This document shows, one piece after another, positions 1-9,078 of a stretch of 64,000 bases of DNA. The stretch lies in the NCBI GenBank assembly GCA_013697955.1, contig JACCVV010000089.1:99041-163040 (forward strand), in the 5' to 3' direction. A program made the position numbers and the translations under genes. Each line of letters opens with the position of its first letter. The stretch's first letter is position 1. Under the pieces are notes generated by a model. The model did no database searches and was not told the origin of the DNA. It was given only the letters and a program-made list of their open reading frames with translations. The stretch is from Tatlockia sp. GTDB taxonomy: Bacteria; Pseudomonadota; Gammaproteobacteria; Legionellales; Legionellaceae.

Positions 1-276
1 AAGCCAGGCCATTAGATTAAATCCAAGGACTAAAGCAATTTGCATAGCGATTATCCAGCTACGCCTTTTTCCTAAAGAACAAAGCGAATAACGGTCAAGT
101 ATCGGTCCCCATGCAATGCGATAGACATATGGCAACCCAACCAGGCTCAACATACCAGTGGCCAAAATCGACATACCTGCATCGGCATACCAAGCTTGCA
201 AAGTAGAGCTGGTTAACGCTAAAGGAAGCCCTGAAGAAAAGCCAAGCAAAAAAACAATAAATAGGCGTTTATTCAT
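1..276 (-). CDS. ampG: AmpG-like muropeptide MFS permease, N-terminal part
   Basis: This is the first 92 codons of a minus-strand gene that runs off the left edge of the window. The start is the ATG read from the cat at 274-276. The N-terminus reads MNKRLFIVFLLGFSSGLPLA, and a little further on comes an LQAW motif. This pattern is typical of AmpG-family permeases, which import anhydro-muropeptides from the periplasm for cell-wall recycling. A basic loop with GKRRSW follows the second predicted helix, as in MFS carriers. The assignment rests only on this N-terminus; another AmpG-like MFS paralogue is possible, and Legionella species often carry several. Confidence 0.75.
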   Translation of the reverse strand, partial: MNKRLFIVFLLGFSSGLPLALTSSTLQAWYADAGMSILATGMLSLVGLPYVYRIAWGPILDRYSLCSLGKRRSWIIAMQIALVLGFNLMAWL

Positions 277-307
277 GCTTACAATACTCAGCTTCGACTA
301 AATTGAT

Positions 308-342
308 GCTTCTATCGCACCTAAAGTGGTAACGATAGAAGC
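308..342. repeat. 10-bp inverted repeat between mip and ampG
   Basis: A perfect 10-base inverted repeat has arms at 308-317 (gcttctatcg) and 333-342, with a 15-base loop. It lies just beyond the stop codon of mip. It could be the mip terminator, but on the mip strand no U-tract follows the stem; a T-run precedes it instead. Terminator function is therefore uncertain. Confidence 0.4.
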
Positions 343-369
343 TCTAAAAAAAACCGTCAGGTTTAAAGA

Positions 370-1104
370 TTAGGCACCAGCTTTTTTAACAGAAATTAAA
401 TGGATTTTAAAAACTAAAGTCTCATTCGGTCCAATCGGTCCACCAACAGAACGCGGGCCATAGGCAAGATCAGATGGAACATAAACTTCCCAAGTAGATC
501 CGGAGGGCATTATTTGTAAAGCTTCAGTCCAGCCAGGAATGACCTGTGACACTTTAAAAGTAGCAGGCTTACCGGTTTTTTCAGTAGTATCGAAAACCTG
601 ACCGTCAATTAAAGTACCTGTGTAATCTACAGTTACTGTGTCATCTTTAGAAGGAGTTGCGCCATCCCCTTTTTGCAGAATTTTATATTGCAAACCGCTT
701 GGTAAGGTAACCACACCTTCTTTTGATTTATTCTGGTTTAAGAAAGTTTCGCCTTTTGTCTTATTTTCTTCTGCTTTTTTATTAAAATCAGCTGTTCTTT
801 TTGTCATAAGATCCTTTTGGAAGGTATTTAACACTTCTCTCATTTGCTGCTCAGTCAACTGAAATTTACTACCACTCATGCCATCTTGTAAGCCTTGGGC
901 CATTGCAGCCGGACTAATATCGATACCCTGTTTTTTGAAATTTTTACCTAAATCAGCGCCGATACTGTAAGACAACTTTTCCATTTCAGTACTTAATGAT
1001 GTTGCAGATGGTGCAGTGCTAGCTGCGTCAGTTGCAGCACTCGCAGCTATAGTACATGACATTGCCAAACCCATAACAGCTGCAGCGACCAGTCTCATCT
1101 TCAT
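370..1104 (-). CDS. mip: Mip, FKBP-type peptidyl-prolyl cis-trans isomerase
   Basis: Macrophage infectivity potentiator: a surface/periplasmic peptidyl-prolyl isomerase that forms dimers and helps Legionella infect phagocytes and amoebae. The start MKMRLVAA at 1104 is preferred over a longer reading frame because an AGGGG ribosome site precedes it and a clean signal peptide follows (cleavage near AASA-AT). The mature protein has an N-terminal helical dimerisation domain ([20 protein letters not shown]), a long charged linker helix and a C-terminal FKBP domain ([30 protein letters not shown]). At 244 residues it is slightly longer than the 233-residue L. pneumophila protein, mainly through an Ala/Ser/Thr-rich insertion after the signal peptide. 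It appears to be monocistronic. Confidence 0.97.
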   Translation of the reverse strand: MKMRLVAAAVMGLAMSCTIAASAATDAASTAPSATSLSTEMEKLSYSIGADLGKNFKKQGIDISPAAMAQGLQDGMSGSKFQLTEQQMREVLNTFQKDLMTKRTADFNKKAEENKTKGETFLNQNKSKEGVVTLPSGLQYKILQKGDGATPSKDDTVTVDYTGTLIDGQVFDTTEKTGKPATFKVSQVIPGWTEALQIMPSGSTWEVYVPSDLAYGPRSVGGPIGPNETLVFKIHLISVKKAGA

Positions 1105-1210
1105 AAACAATCCCCTTTCTTCTTTCGTCAAAATAATAAAAATAATCAAAACTATATTGTAAAAATGCCCAACCATTCTGCCTAAATTAAAATGAAATTA
1201 CCAGAGTGAA

Positions 1211-1255
1211 TTTTTAAGAAAGTTTATCCAATATGTTTGATAAATTTCTTAAAAA
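1211..1255. promoter_or_regulatory. Long imperfect palindrome in the mip divergent promoter region
   Basis: Arms at 1211-1228 and 1239-1255 pair over 17 bases with one bulged G (tttttaagaaa-g-tttatc against gataaatttcttaaaaa), enclosing a 10-base loop. The element lies between mip, read leftward, and the broken helicase gene, read rightward. It might be an operator, or a transcript hairpin in the mip 5' region. The sequence does not say which, and no known operator is recognised. Confidence 0.4.
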
Positions 1256-1286
1256 GCAAAGAACGAGTGCATTTAAATAATGCATC

Positions 1287-4200
1287 ATGTTAGAATCGCG
1301 ACCACTTTTCTATATTGATGTAAAAATGCATTTAAAAATCGAAACCAATGACAAAGCCTCAGCCTCAAAAATTTTTTTTTGGGACGGCCTATTTGATCCC
1401 AATGATTTAGCTCAACATTATGAGCCGATCGTTGAGAAGCTTCTTGAAGGGAACTACCAAGGGCTGGATCTTGAAAAGCTGGATGGATATAACGTTTACT
1501 CAGTTCGTGTGAATTCTAGTGATAGGCTGCTGTTTACCACAATTACCGTAAACCACATGCCCTATTTGCTGCTTCTCGATGAAGTATTGAATCACGATTA
1601 TGCAAAATCCCGTTTTTTAAAACGCGGTGTTTTAAAGAATTACTTAGATTTAAATGGCGAAATTTTTGCCGAAGAAATATCTCAAGCTCATTTTAAAACG
1701 ACTGATAAACCACCAGCACCCCCCCACTGAAAATAGAAGGCAGAATAAGTCCTTAAATTATTCTCGCATCGATTTTTTTAATCAAAAATTTATAGAGCTG
1801 GATCCTCTACAATTGGGTGTAGCAACTAAGACAAAACTCCCCTTAATAATTAGTGGCGCAGCAGGATCTGGTAAATCCTGTGTCGGTTTATCCATTTTAG
1901 CTAATTACGTCGAATCCTTAACTGAAGATAAATATCCTCTGCTTTATGTGACTGAATCAGAACAACTTTCCACTCACATGCAACTTTCTTGGCAGTCGCT
2001 TCCGATTGCTCAAGATCTAAATTTCAACGATGTACAATTCAAAAGCTATCAACAACTAATTATCGATATAGAGCCTGCAGCAGCAATTATGGCCTTTGTG
2101 GATAAAAACCATTGTTTAGATTGGCTAGCAGGTTTATCAAACTTCATCAAACCTTAGCAAAAACGATTAAAGGGCAATCTTTAAGTGAAGATTTTTATTC
2201 AGATAGCGATAAAATTTACCAGGAATTTCGAATAATATCAGGTTGCCCATCTCTAGAAGACTATAAAAAGTTAGGGCAAAAAAATACGCTTTTTGCAAAT
2301 GAGAAAGAACAGGAATGGCTTTATAACGCCTACACTGTTTATTTAAAAAAGCTTGAAAATTCGAAAAGCATCCACACACCCTTTCATCAGCTTACGAAAA
2401 AAAATTACTTTAAACGGATCGTTGTCGATGAAGCCCAGGACTTTTCACATTTACAATTAGCAGCTTTAGCTAATTTAGCAACCGATAAACAAATTTGCTA
2501 TTGCGAAGATAATCGGCAAAGCCTTTCTGACAATAAATCAAAAATTCCTTTTCTCGAAAAATGTTTTAATCTCTGGGGAGCTGGTTCGAATCAAGTTTTT
2601 CTGCCTTCCTCATATCGTTGCCCAGTTGCAAGCGTAATTATGGCCAATGCCGTTACAGAACTTAAAGCCATGGCAACCGATTATGGTCAGCAAGAAATCA
2701 AATTTAGAGAAAATCAAATAAAGGGCGCAGTAAAGTGGATAGAAAAACTTGACAATTTTCAACTCTCTGAGCTCCAACACCTCGCCTTATCGCCTGATTT
2801 TGCCATAGTCACTTCTAAAGAAAATAAGGAAGATGCTAAACAATTGTTCAAAACTCTATTGGTTTTTACACCGGAGGAAATCAAAGGTTTGGAATACAAA
2901 AATATATTGGCTTATCGATTATTGGATAATCCGCTATTTAAAAAGGCTGATAATATAATTGGGGAAAAGTCCTCTGGATTTATAAAAAAATCAGACAATC
3001 GAGCCAAAAGAGGTCAAAGCAGAGAACATCTTGGTCTTCCTTTCAATGCCTTTTATACCGCCTGCACCAGGACAACAGAAACTTTATATGTATTCCAGGA
3101 AAATCATCATTATTTGAAAAATATCATCGAGCATCTTAAAAAGGCTATTATAAAAGCACCAGAAATCTCTATGGAACCGGCTCTAGACTCTGAAACAATA
3201 AAGGAAAAGTGGTTTAATGAGGTCAAGCTTCAACTTGGGGAAGGTAATGTTGAAAAGGCAAAAGAAATTTACATGGAAATTTTGGGAAAAACAGTTGAGC
3301 AATTTCAGGAGTTAAAAAATTTATTTCTTGAACCTGTTAAACCGACGCTTAAAGAAAATATTGGCGCTATCAGATCTTTCGACGAACAGATTAATCATAC
3401 GAATAAGTGTTTGGAAAATATTAATGAAATTCCAGGAGATTCAACTGAATATAAAAATCCCTATGAGGATAAAGCGACCAAACAAGTTGACCCTTCTTTG
3501 CCCAAGAAAAAAATTACTAAAAAATATAAACAAAAACACCTTGACCAAATTCTTAAACAACCCCCGAGCAAAAGATTTTTTATTTTATATACCTATAAAG
3601 GATAATTCACAGAATGAACCTTGTTTATTCACAGCACTTTTTAATGAAGATTCCAGGATTGAAGCCCTTTATCACTGTATGTGCATGCCCAAATTCCAAA
3701 AACTTTTTATAGAGATCCCTTCATTCGCTCTCTGCCATCCAAGAGAAAAGATTTTTTTAAGTCTGAGCGGAAATCGATTTTTTCAACAAGAATTACAATC
3801 GAGGTTGGAGCTTGCAAATGAAAGAGCTAACACGTCGCCCTTGTATTGGCTATCAATTTCTGCAGAAGGAAGAGAAATATTTGCTAATCTTCTTAAAAAA
3901 AACCCACTGTTAGCCACATCTGTCGATTCAGCAGCACTCACTCGGGAACGATCCACAAAGTATAAAGGGAACGGTGAAACGCCCTTGGATTTGCTTTTAT
4001 ATCAAGAACAAATTGGGGAAGGTAATTCAATCCTGGAACTTTTATCAAAATACAATCCAGAATTAACCAAACTAATTAACCTTAATATAAAGCGCTTGCA
4101 ACAAATAAAAAATGAACAGGAAAAATTGCCGCCCAAAAAAGAGTTATTTTCAGAGGAAATCATCACCAATATGTGCATTGAAAAGGGGCTGGTCGAGGTA

Positions 4201-4374
4201 TTTAAAGGTAAAGATCTACCCGATTATTTAGCCAAAAACTTTGAATTAAAAGACAACTCCGGGGTGGAATTATTAACAACACCCTCATCACTTGGGTTGT
4301 TTTCAGAAAATAGAAACACTGTTATTACCTCTACGAAAACAGAAACCCGCAAAAAAATAGATTCCTACACATAA
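1287..4374 (+). pseudogene. Broken SF1 (UvrD-like) helicase with RelE-like N-terminus and ankyrin-like C-terminus
   Basis: Four overlapping frames (1287-1730, 1654-2157, 2112-3605, 3328-4374) together encode one protein of about 1,025 residues, split by three frameshifts. These lie near the C7 run at 1719-1725, at about 2140-2160, and near the C5 run at about 3561-3565. The N-terminal 140 residues resemble the RelE/ParE fold (LDGYNVYSVRVNSSDRLLF, then NHDYA). The helicase motifs are then complete: Walker A GAAGSGKS, motif II VVDEAQD, EDNRQSL, LPSSYRCP, a KGLEY segment and a motif VI-like ACTRTTETLYV. The C-terminus has divergent ankyrin-like segments (GNGETPLDLLL). The combination resembles large eukaryote-like Legionella proteins. 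A real pseudogene is favoured, although sequencing indels at homopolymers could explain two of the breaks. Confidence 0.75.
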
Positions 4375-5127
4375 TAATAATTAGGGATACACTAAGAATT
4401 GGGGTAATAAAGTTAGATTTTAAAAAATTAAACATTTATTTATACCCCAAAATTAACTGAAGTTCTTTTACCTTCCAGATGATAGATTAAACGTTTTAAA
4501 AACGGCATTTTTCTCGGCTGTCCCCAGTCGCTTTTCCGCAAATTATAATTTCTATATATGTAAAATAATCTAACCTATTTAAGAGCAGGCTCCCTATATC
4601 GTAAATTAAGGGAAATCGGATACAACACTAATGCTTCAGGATTTTCATAGGTGCAAATTAACCGACCTTGATTAGATCAATTGTAAAAATTCTAAATTGG
4701 GCGGAATTGTTTGATTGCGATAAAAGCCGTACTTACCTTTTGATGTACAAGCCATACCTGGGTGAGTTACTGAGTACTTTTATCTTGAATGCTTTTAAAT
4801 AGAACGATTTAAAATAAAAAATTAGTTTATGAAATTTTATTCTTATTATCAATTTATAAAATGGACATCCCAGGGTTCACTTGGGCAAATTCATTCCAAT
4901 AATACAGGTTTTCTGATATGAAAAAGAAAGATAGATATTCAATTTTCTTAAGGCGCATCCGTTCCCTGGAACGTTTTACTCCCGAGCATTGCCAGGAAAT
5001 TAAGTAAAGTTGAAAATGTCAATTTATGAAAATATCTAGTTAAATACTGATTTAGATCCTAATTGGGTTGTTTGTCCTTTAGTTTCCTTCTAAAATTGTT
5101 ATTAATTAAGTCATTTCGGGTTTATCA
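4375..5127. other. 753-base gene-poor interval
   Basis: Very AT-rich sequence between the broken helicase gene and sdaA. No recognisable gene is present. The longest plausible small frame is 4918-5007 on the plus strand: 29 residues, Arg-rich, beginning MKKKDRYS, with no clear ribosome site and no recognised family. The interval may be the remains of decayed genes. The sdaA promoter presumably lies in its last 100 bases. Confidence 0.5.
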
Positions 5128-6504
5128 ATGAGCATTTCTGTATTCGATTTATTTTCTGTTGGAATAGGCCCCTCAAGTTCTCACACCGTAGGGCCCATGC
5201 TCTCTGCCAATGCCTTCTTAATTTTACTCGAATCTAATCAACTTTTAGAGCGAACTGAGCGTATTAAAATTGAACTTTATGGCTCTCTCGCTTTGACTGG
5301 TAAAGGCCATGGTACCGATAAAGCGATATTGAACGGCTTAGAGGGTAAATCGCCCGAGACGGTAAATCCCGAATTAATGGTTCCACGGATGCAGGAAATT
5401 CTTGAAACAAAAACACTTTATCTTGCCGGTAGAAAAAATATTTTATTTAACGAATCAGACGACTTCCTCTTTTATCAAAAAGAGCTCTTACCCAAACATA
5501 CCAATGGCATGCGTTTTACAGCCTATGATGTGATTCAAAATCTTTTATCAACTCAAGTTTATTATTCAATAGGCGGGGGGTTCATTTGTACCGAAGAAGA
5601 ATTTGAAAAACCTACAATGAGTGTTATGCCTCCGCCCTATCCTTTCACTACCGCGCGTCAATTGTTGAGATTATGCAAGGAAAACAACTTAAGCATTGCT
5701 CAATTAATGATGGCTAATGAATTAAACTGGCGAGATGAAGATACGATACAAAAAGGAATTCTTGAAATAGCAAAAATAATGAATGATTGCATCGACAATG
5801 GTTGCAAACATCCTGGCATTTTACCAGGCGGATTGAATCTAAAACGGCGAGCTCCCGATTTGTATCGTAAATTAAATGCACATAAAGGCATACCCAGTAT
5901 TTTTGAGCAATCCGATATTATGAATCGTCTTAATCTCTATGCTATGGCAGTTAATGAGGAAAATGCTGCTGGCGGTCGAGTTGTCACCGCACCAACCAAT
6001 GGCGCCGCTGGAATCATTCCCGCAGTATTTAGATATTGTCAGGAAGCCCACGATCGCTTAAGCAAGGACGATATCTATACTTATTTTCTAACTTCTGCAG
6101 CTATTGGTATTTTATACAAGGAAGGCGCTTCTATTTCCGGGGCTGAAGTGGGTTGTCAGGGAGAAGTGGGTGTTGCCTCCTCCATGGCTGCAGCAGGATT
6201 AACTGCAGTTCTAGGCGGCACAATCGAACAAATCGAAAATGCTGCTGAAATAGCTATGGAACATCATCTTGGTATGACCTGTGACCCCGTTATGGGACTT
6301 GTGCAAATTCCTTGCATTGAAAGAAATGCAATGGGTGCAGTAAAGGCAGTTAATGCCTCTCGTATGGCCTTAATTGGTGATGGCGAACATAAAATTTCTT
6401 TAGATAAGGTTATTAAAACCATGAAGAAAACTGGTGAGGATATGCAAAGCATTTATAAAGAAACCTCACTTGGAGGCCTGGCCGTTAATCATCCTGAATG
6501 TTAG
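5128..6504 (+). CDS. sdaA: L-serine ammonia-lyase (iron-sulfur, single chain)
   Basis: Converts L-serine to pyruvate and ammonia, feeding amino-acid carbon into central metabolism; serine is a major carbon source for Legionella. The N-terminal beta-domain begins [20 protein letters not shown], and the C-terminal catalytic domain carries the [4Fe-4S] ligands. Cysteines fall at residues 343 (VGCQGE), 385 (MTCDP) and 396 (IPCIER), and the last residue, 458, is also Cys. This numbering is identical to that of the structurally characterised L. pneumophila type 2 enzyme, in which the C-terminal Cys tail occupies the active site as the fourth iron ligand in the resting state. The gene stands alone. 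Confidence 0.97.
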   Translation: MSISVFDLFSVGIGPSSSHTVGPMLSANAFLILLESNQLLERTERIKIELYGSLALTGKGHGTDKAILNGLEGKSPETVNPELMVPRMQEILETKTLYLAGRKNILFNESDDFLFYQKELLPKHTNGMRFTAYDVIQNLLSTQVYYSIGGGFICTEEEFEKPTMSVMPPPYPFTTARQLLRLCKENNLSIAQLMMANELNWRDEDTIQKGILEIAKIMNDCIDNGCKHPGILPGGLNLKRRAPDLYRKLNAHKGIPSIFEQSDIMNRLNLYAMAVNEENAAGGRVVTAPTNGAAGIIPAVFRYCQEAHDRLSKDDIYTYFLTSAAIGILYKEGASISGAEVGCQGEVGVASSMAAAGLTAVLGGTIEQIENAAEIAMEHHLGMTCDPVMGLVQIPCIERNAMGAVKAVNASRMALIGDGEHKISLDKVIKTMKKTGEDMQSIYKETSLGGLAVNHPEC

Positions 6505-6751
6505 TTAAGGCTTATAATAATTGATGGAGGGTTAACAGGGGTTTTGTGAAACATAACATTAATTTTTTTTATGACCTATGTATCATGTGATAATTGTATA
6601 AAAATTAATCTCCATTGATCACAAGGTTCCCTCCGAAGAACTGACAAAAAGTTGTATTTCAAAAAAGACAAACTCCTGCGTAAATTTATAGCAGGTAAAG
6701 TTCAATCCCGCGCTATTAAAGTTAATCGTCTACTAATTACCCAATTCAAAT

Positions 6752-7747
6752 TTAGCGCGATATTGATAAAACAACCTTCCCTCGTGCATTCCCTGACTCT
6801 AACAATGCATGTGCATCACCTACTGTATCCAGGGTAAATTGAAGCAAATCAATCAATGGCTTTAATCTTCCTTCATCTACGATTTTGGCAATTTCAGATA
6901 AAATTTTTCCATGCATTTCTCGCCATCTATTTTTAAGAAGAGGTAGGAGCATGTAAACAGCCGATAAACTTAATGATTTACTGTGCAATGGCGTTAAATC
7001 GTGAGAGGAGCGGGAGGCTGTGGTAACGACAGAACCATTAATAGCGGCTGCAATGAGCGATTTATCTAAATTCAGACCACCAACGGTATCAAAAACAATG
7101 TCAAATCCTTGTCCGCCTGTTAATCGATTTACATAACACTCAACACTCTCTTCTTTTGCATTAATAACTTCATAAACCCCGAAGGATTTCACCCGCGAAA
7201 AATCCTCATTTTTAAGTACGGTTGTATAAACCTTTGCACCACACCATTTTGCGAGTTGTACTGCAATGTGCCCAACCCCACCCATACCACCATGTATCAA
7301 TATATTATTTTTGTTTGACAATTTTGCTTTATTGAATAAAGCATCTCATGCGGTTATACCCACAAGAGGTATTGCTGCCGCCTCTAGCATAGATAATGAT
7401 TTAGGCTTTTTTGCAATTAATTTTGCATCCACAAGCATATATTCTGCAAGTGCACCTTCTAAACCTTTGAGACCGCCAGCACATCCATACACTTCACTAC
7501 CTATTTCAAAATTAGTTAGATCAGATGCGACCGCTTCGACAACTCCAGAAAAATCCCCATGTAAAACAGCAGGAAAATCAGGGGCAATAGCAGGGACTAG
7601 GCCGGCTCGTATTTTACACTCAATTTGATTAACGCTTGTAGCCTGTACCTTAATTATTACGTGACCTGGTACAAGAGCGGGTTTTGGAATTTTTGACAAT
7701 TCAAAAACCCCAGGATCTCCAAATTTTTTAATTAACTGTACATTCAT
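6752..7747 (-). pseudogene. Zinc-independent alcohol dehydrogenase/quinone oxidoreductase, nonsense mutated
   Basis: A medium-chain dehydrogenase/reductase of the NADPH:quinone oxidoreductase type. The start is MNVQLIKKFG at 7747, preceded by GGAGGG at good spacing. The N-terminal GroES-like part (VQATSVNQIECKIRAG, GDFSGVV) runs to IPLVGITA, where a TGA at 7346-7348 interrupts the frame. The same frame continues with DALFNKAKLS, the nucleotide-binding HGGMGGVGHIAVQLAKW segment, and a normal C-terminus ending KVVLSISR. Family members usually have Trp at the TGA position (ITAW), so a single TGG-to-TGA change explains the break. About 331 codons are otherwise intact, so inactivation is recent, or the base is a sequencing error. 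Confidence 0.85.
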
Positions 7748-7837
7748 CTTAAAAGCCCTCCAAAGTCCTTGTGAAGTTGCCACTGTTTGAATTGATCAGT
7801 AGGCTTTCTGAACTATTTAAATTTGATTAATTTCTTA

Positions 7838-9034
7838 TTAACGATTACATAAACTTACCTGTCTATAACTTAACCATTTATCAACTAATAAAAGGATTAC
7901 AATTAATAACCACAGAGAGATAAGAACTTCCACAAAGGCTTGTAAGGGATTTTTAGTTAGATAACCCATAATAACAACCGCCAATGTAGCCAGCGACATA
8001 TTAATAAAGCTCATCATTGCCGAGCAGCTTGCCTTATCAGCCAAAGCGTTTGACGCAATTAACGAGCCGCCGGCAAATAATAAGCCAGAAAATAAATACA
8101 TGATTAAAGTACAAAGAAAAAACCAAATTGGCGAGGATAGATGAAAAGCTCCAATCACAATTAAACCTAAAATTCCAATAGCGCAACCCGAAAGCCCTAG
8201 TTTGATAACCTGCTTCGCCGGCAAACGATTGAGCAATGATTTTGACCAAAGACCGCCGCCTAACATTCCTATCATATTAATCAGATTCCAATAGCCATAT
8301 TCGGCTGGTGATAATTGGAACATTTCAATTGAAATCTGAGGGCCTGCTGCTGAAAAACAATAGCCAATACTAGAGCAAAAACCGACAACCAGAGAAAATA
8401 TAATCAAGGTTCTTGACGAGATCGCTTTTTTATAACCTTCAATAATGGATTTCAAGTTAATTGGTTGAGGTTGTTTTAATGTTTCCTTGAATAGTTTTGT
8501 TCCCGCCAACATTAATATTCCATGAATTCCCAAGAATAAAAAGCAGTAAACCCAGTTTAAATATTCGCTAATTATTCCTCCTAAGGTAACTGCCAAACCA
8601 ATTCCGAAAGTAAAGGATAAAATCGTATAGGCCATAGCTGTCTTTCGTTGCGATTCATGCAGCCATTCGTTGATAAGCATAAAGGTACACGCTAAGCCAC
8701 TAGCAGCTCCAAGAGCGCTAAAAAAACGACCAAAAATCATTAAAGAATAAGAAACCAGAACCAGACTCATGATGCAAAGAGCAATTCCAATTAAATTAAT
8801 AACCAAACCCGTTTGCAGTGCAGTGACACGCCCCCAGCGATTCGCTAAGGGACCGTAAATCAATTGACCAATAACATAGCCAATCAAAAAAGCAGAAACC
8901 ACCCATTCAACCTGACCATTTTGCAGATCAAACCAGGTAGCGATTTGGGGTAGAGCTGGGGTGATAAAGACAGCAGAAAATGACGCCAGCGAAATATAAC
9001 TTAGTAAAAAAGCAATTTTAAAATTAGAAACCAT
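7838..9034 (-). CDS. MFS multidrug-type exporter
   Basis: A 398-residue major-facilitator permease with about 12 hydrophobic helices. It starts MVSNFKIAFLLSY and has the loop 2-3 motif variant GPLANRWGR and the conserved proline-rich first periplasmic loop (FITPALPQIA). The length and these motifs fit the drug:H+ antiporter (DHA1, Bcr/CflA-like) group, which exports drugs or small metabolites. It lies 44 bases downstream of the RND pump gene on the same strand, so co-transcription with the efflux operon is likely. The substrate cannot be read from the sequence. Confidence 0.85.
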   Translation of the reverse strand: MVSNFKIAFLLSYISLASFSAVFITPALPQIATWFDLQNGQVEWVVSAFLIGYVIGQLIYGPLANRWGRVTALQTGLVINLIGIALCIMSLVLVSYSLMIFGRFFSALGAASGLACTFMLINEWLHESQRKTAMAYTILSFTFGIGLAVTLGGIISEYLNWVYCFLFLGIHGILMLAGTKLFKETLKQPQPINLKSIIEGYKKAISSRTLIIFSLVVGFCSSIGYCFSAAGPQISIEMFQLSPAEYGYWNLINMIGMLGGGLWSKSLLNRLPAKQVIKLGLSGCAIGILGLIVIGAFHLSSPIWFFLCTLIMYLFSGLLFAGGSLIASNALADKASCSAMMSFINMSLATLAVVIMGYLTKNPLQAFVEVLISLWLLIVILLLVDKWLSYRQVSLCNR

Positions 9035-9078
9035 GAAAAAATTCCGAATAAAAATAACGGATTATACCTAAATATATA

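Noticed and set aside
2583..2600. ggttcgaatc, resembling a tRNA T-loop
   Set aside because: It lies in the helicase coding frame, and no acceptor, D or anticodon arms can be folded around it.
4918..5007. 29-residue Arg-rich frame in the gap before sdaA
   Set aside because: No ribosome site and no recognisable family; open frames of this size are common by chance in AT-rich DNA.
6652..6837. 61-residue plus-strand frame after sdaA
   Set aside because: Overlaps the 3' end of the dehydrogenase pseudogene on the other strand, lacks a ribosome site and has no recognised similarity.
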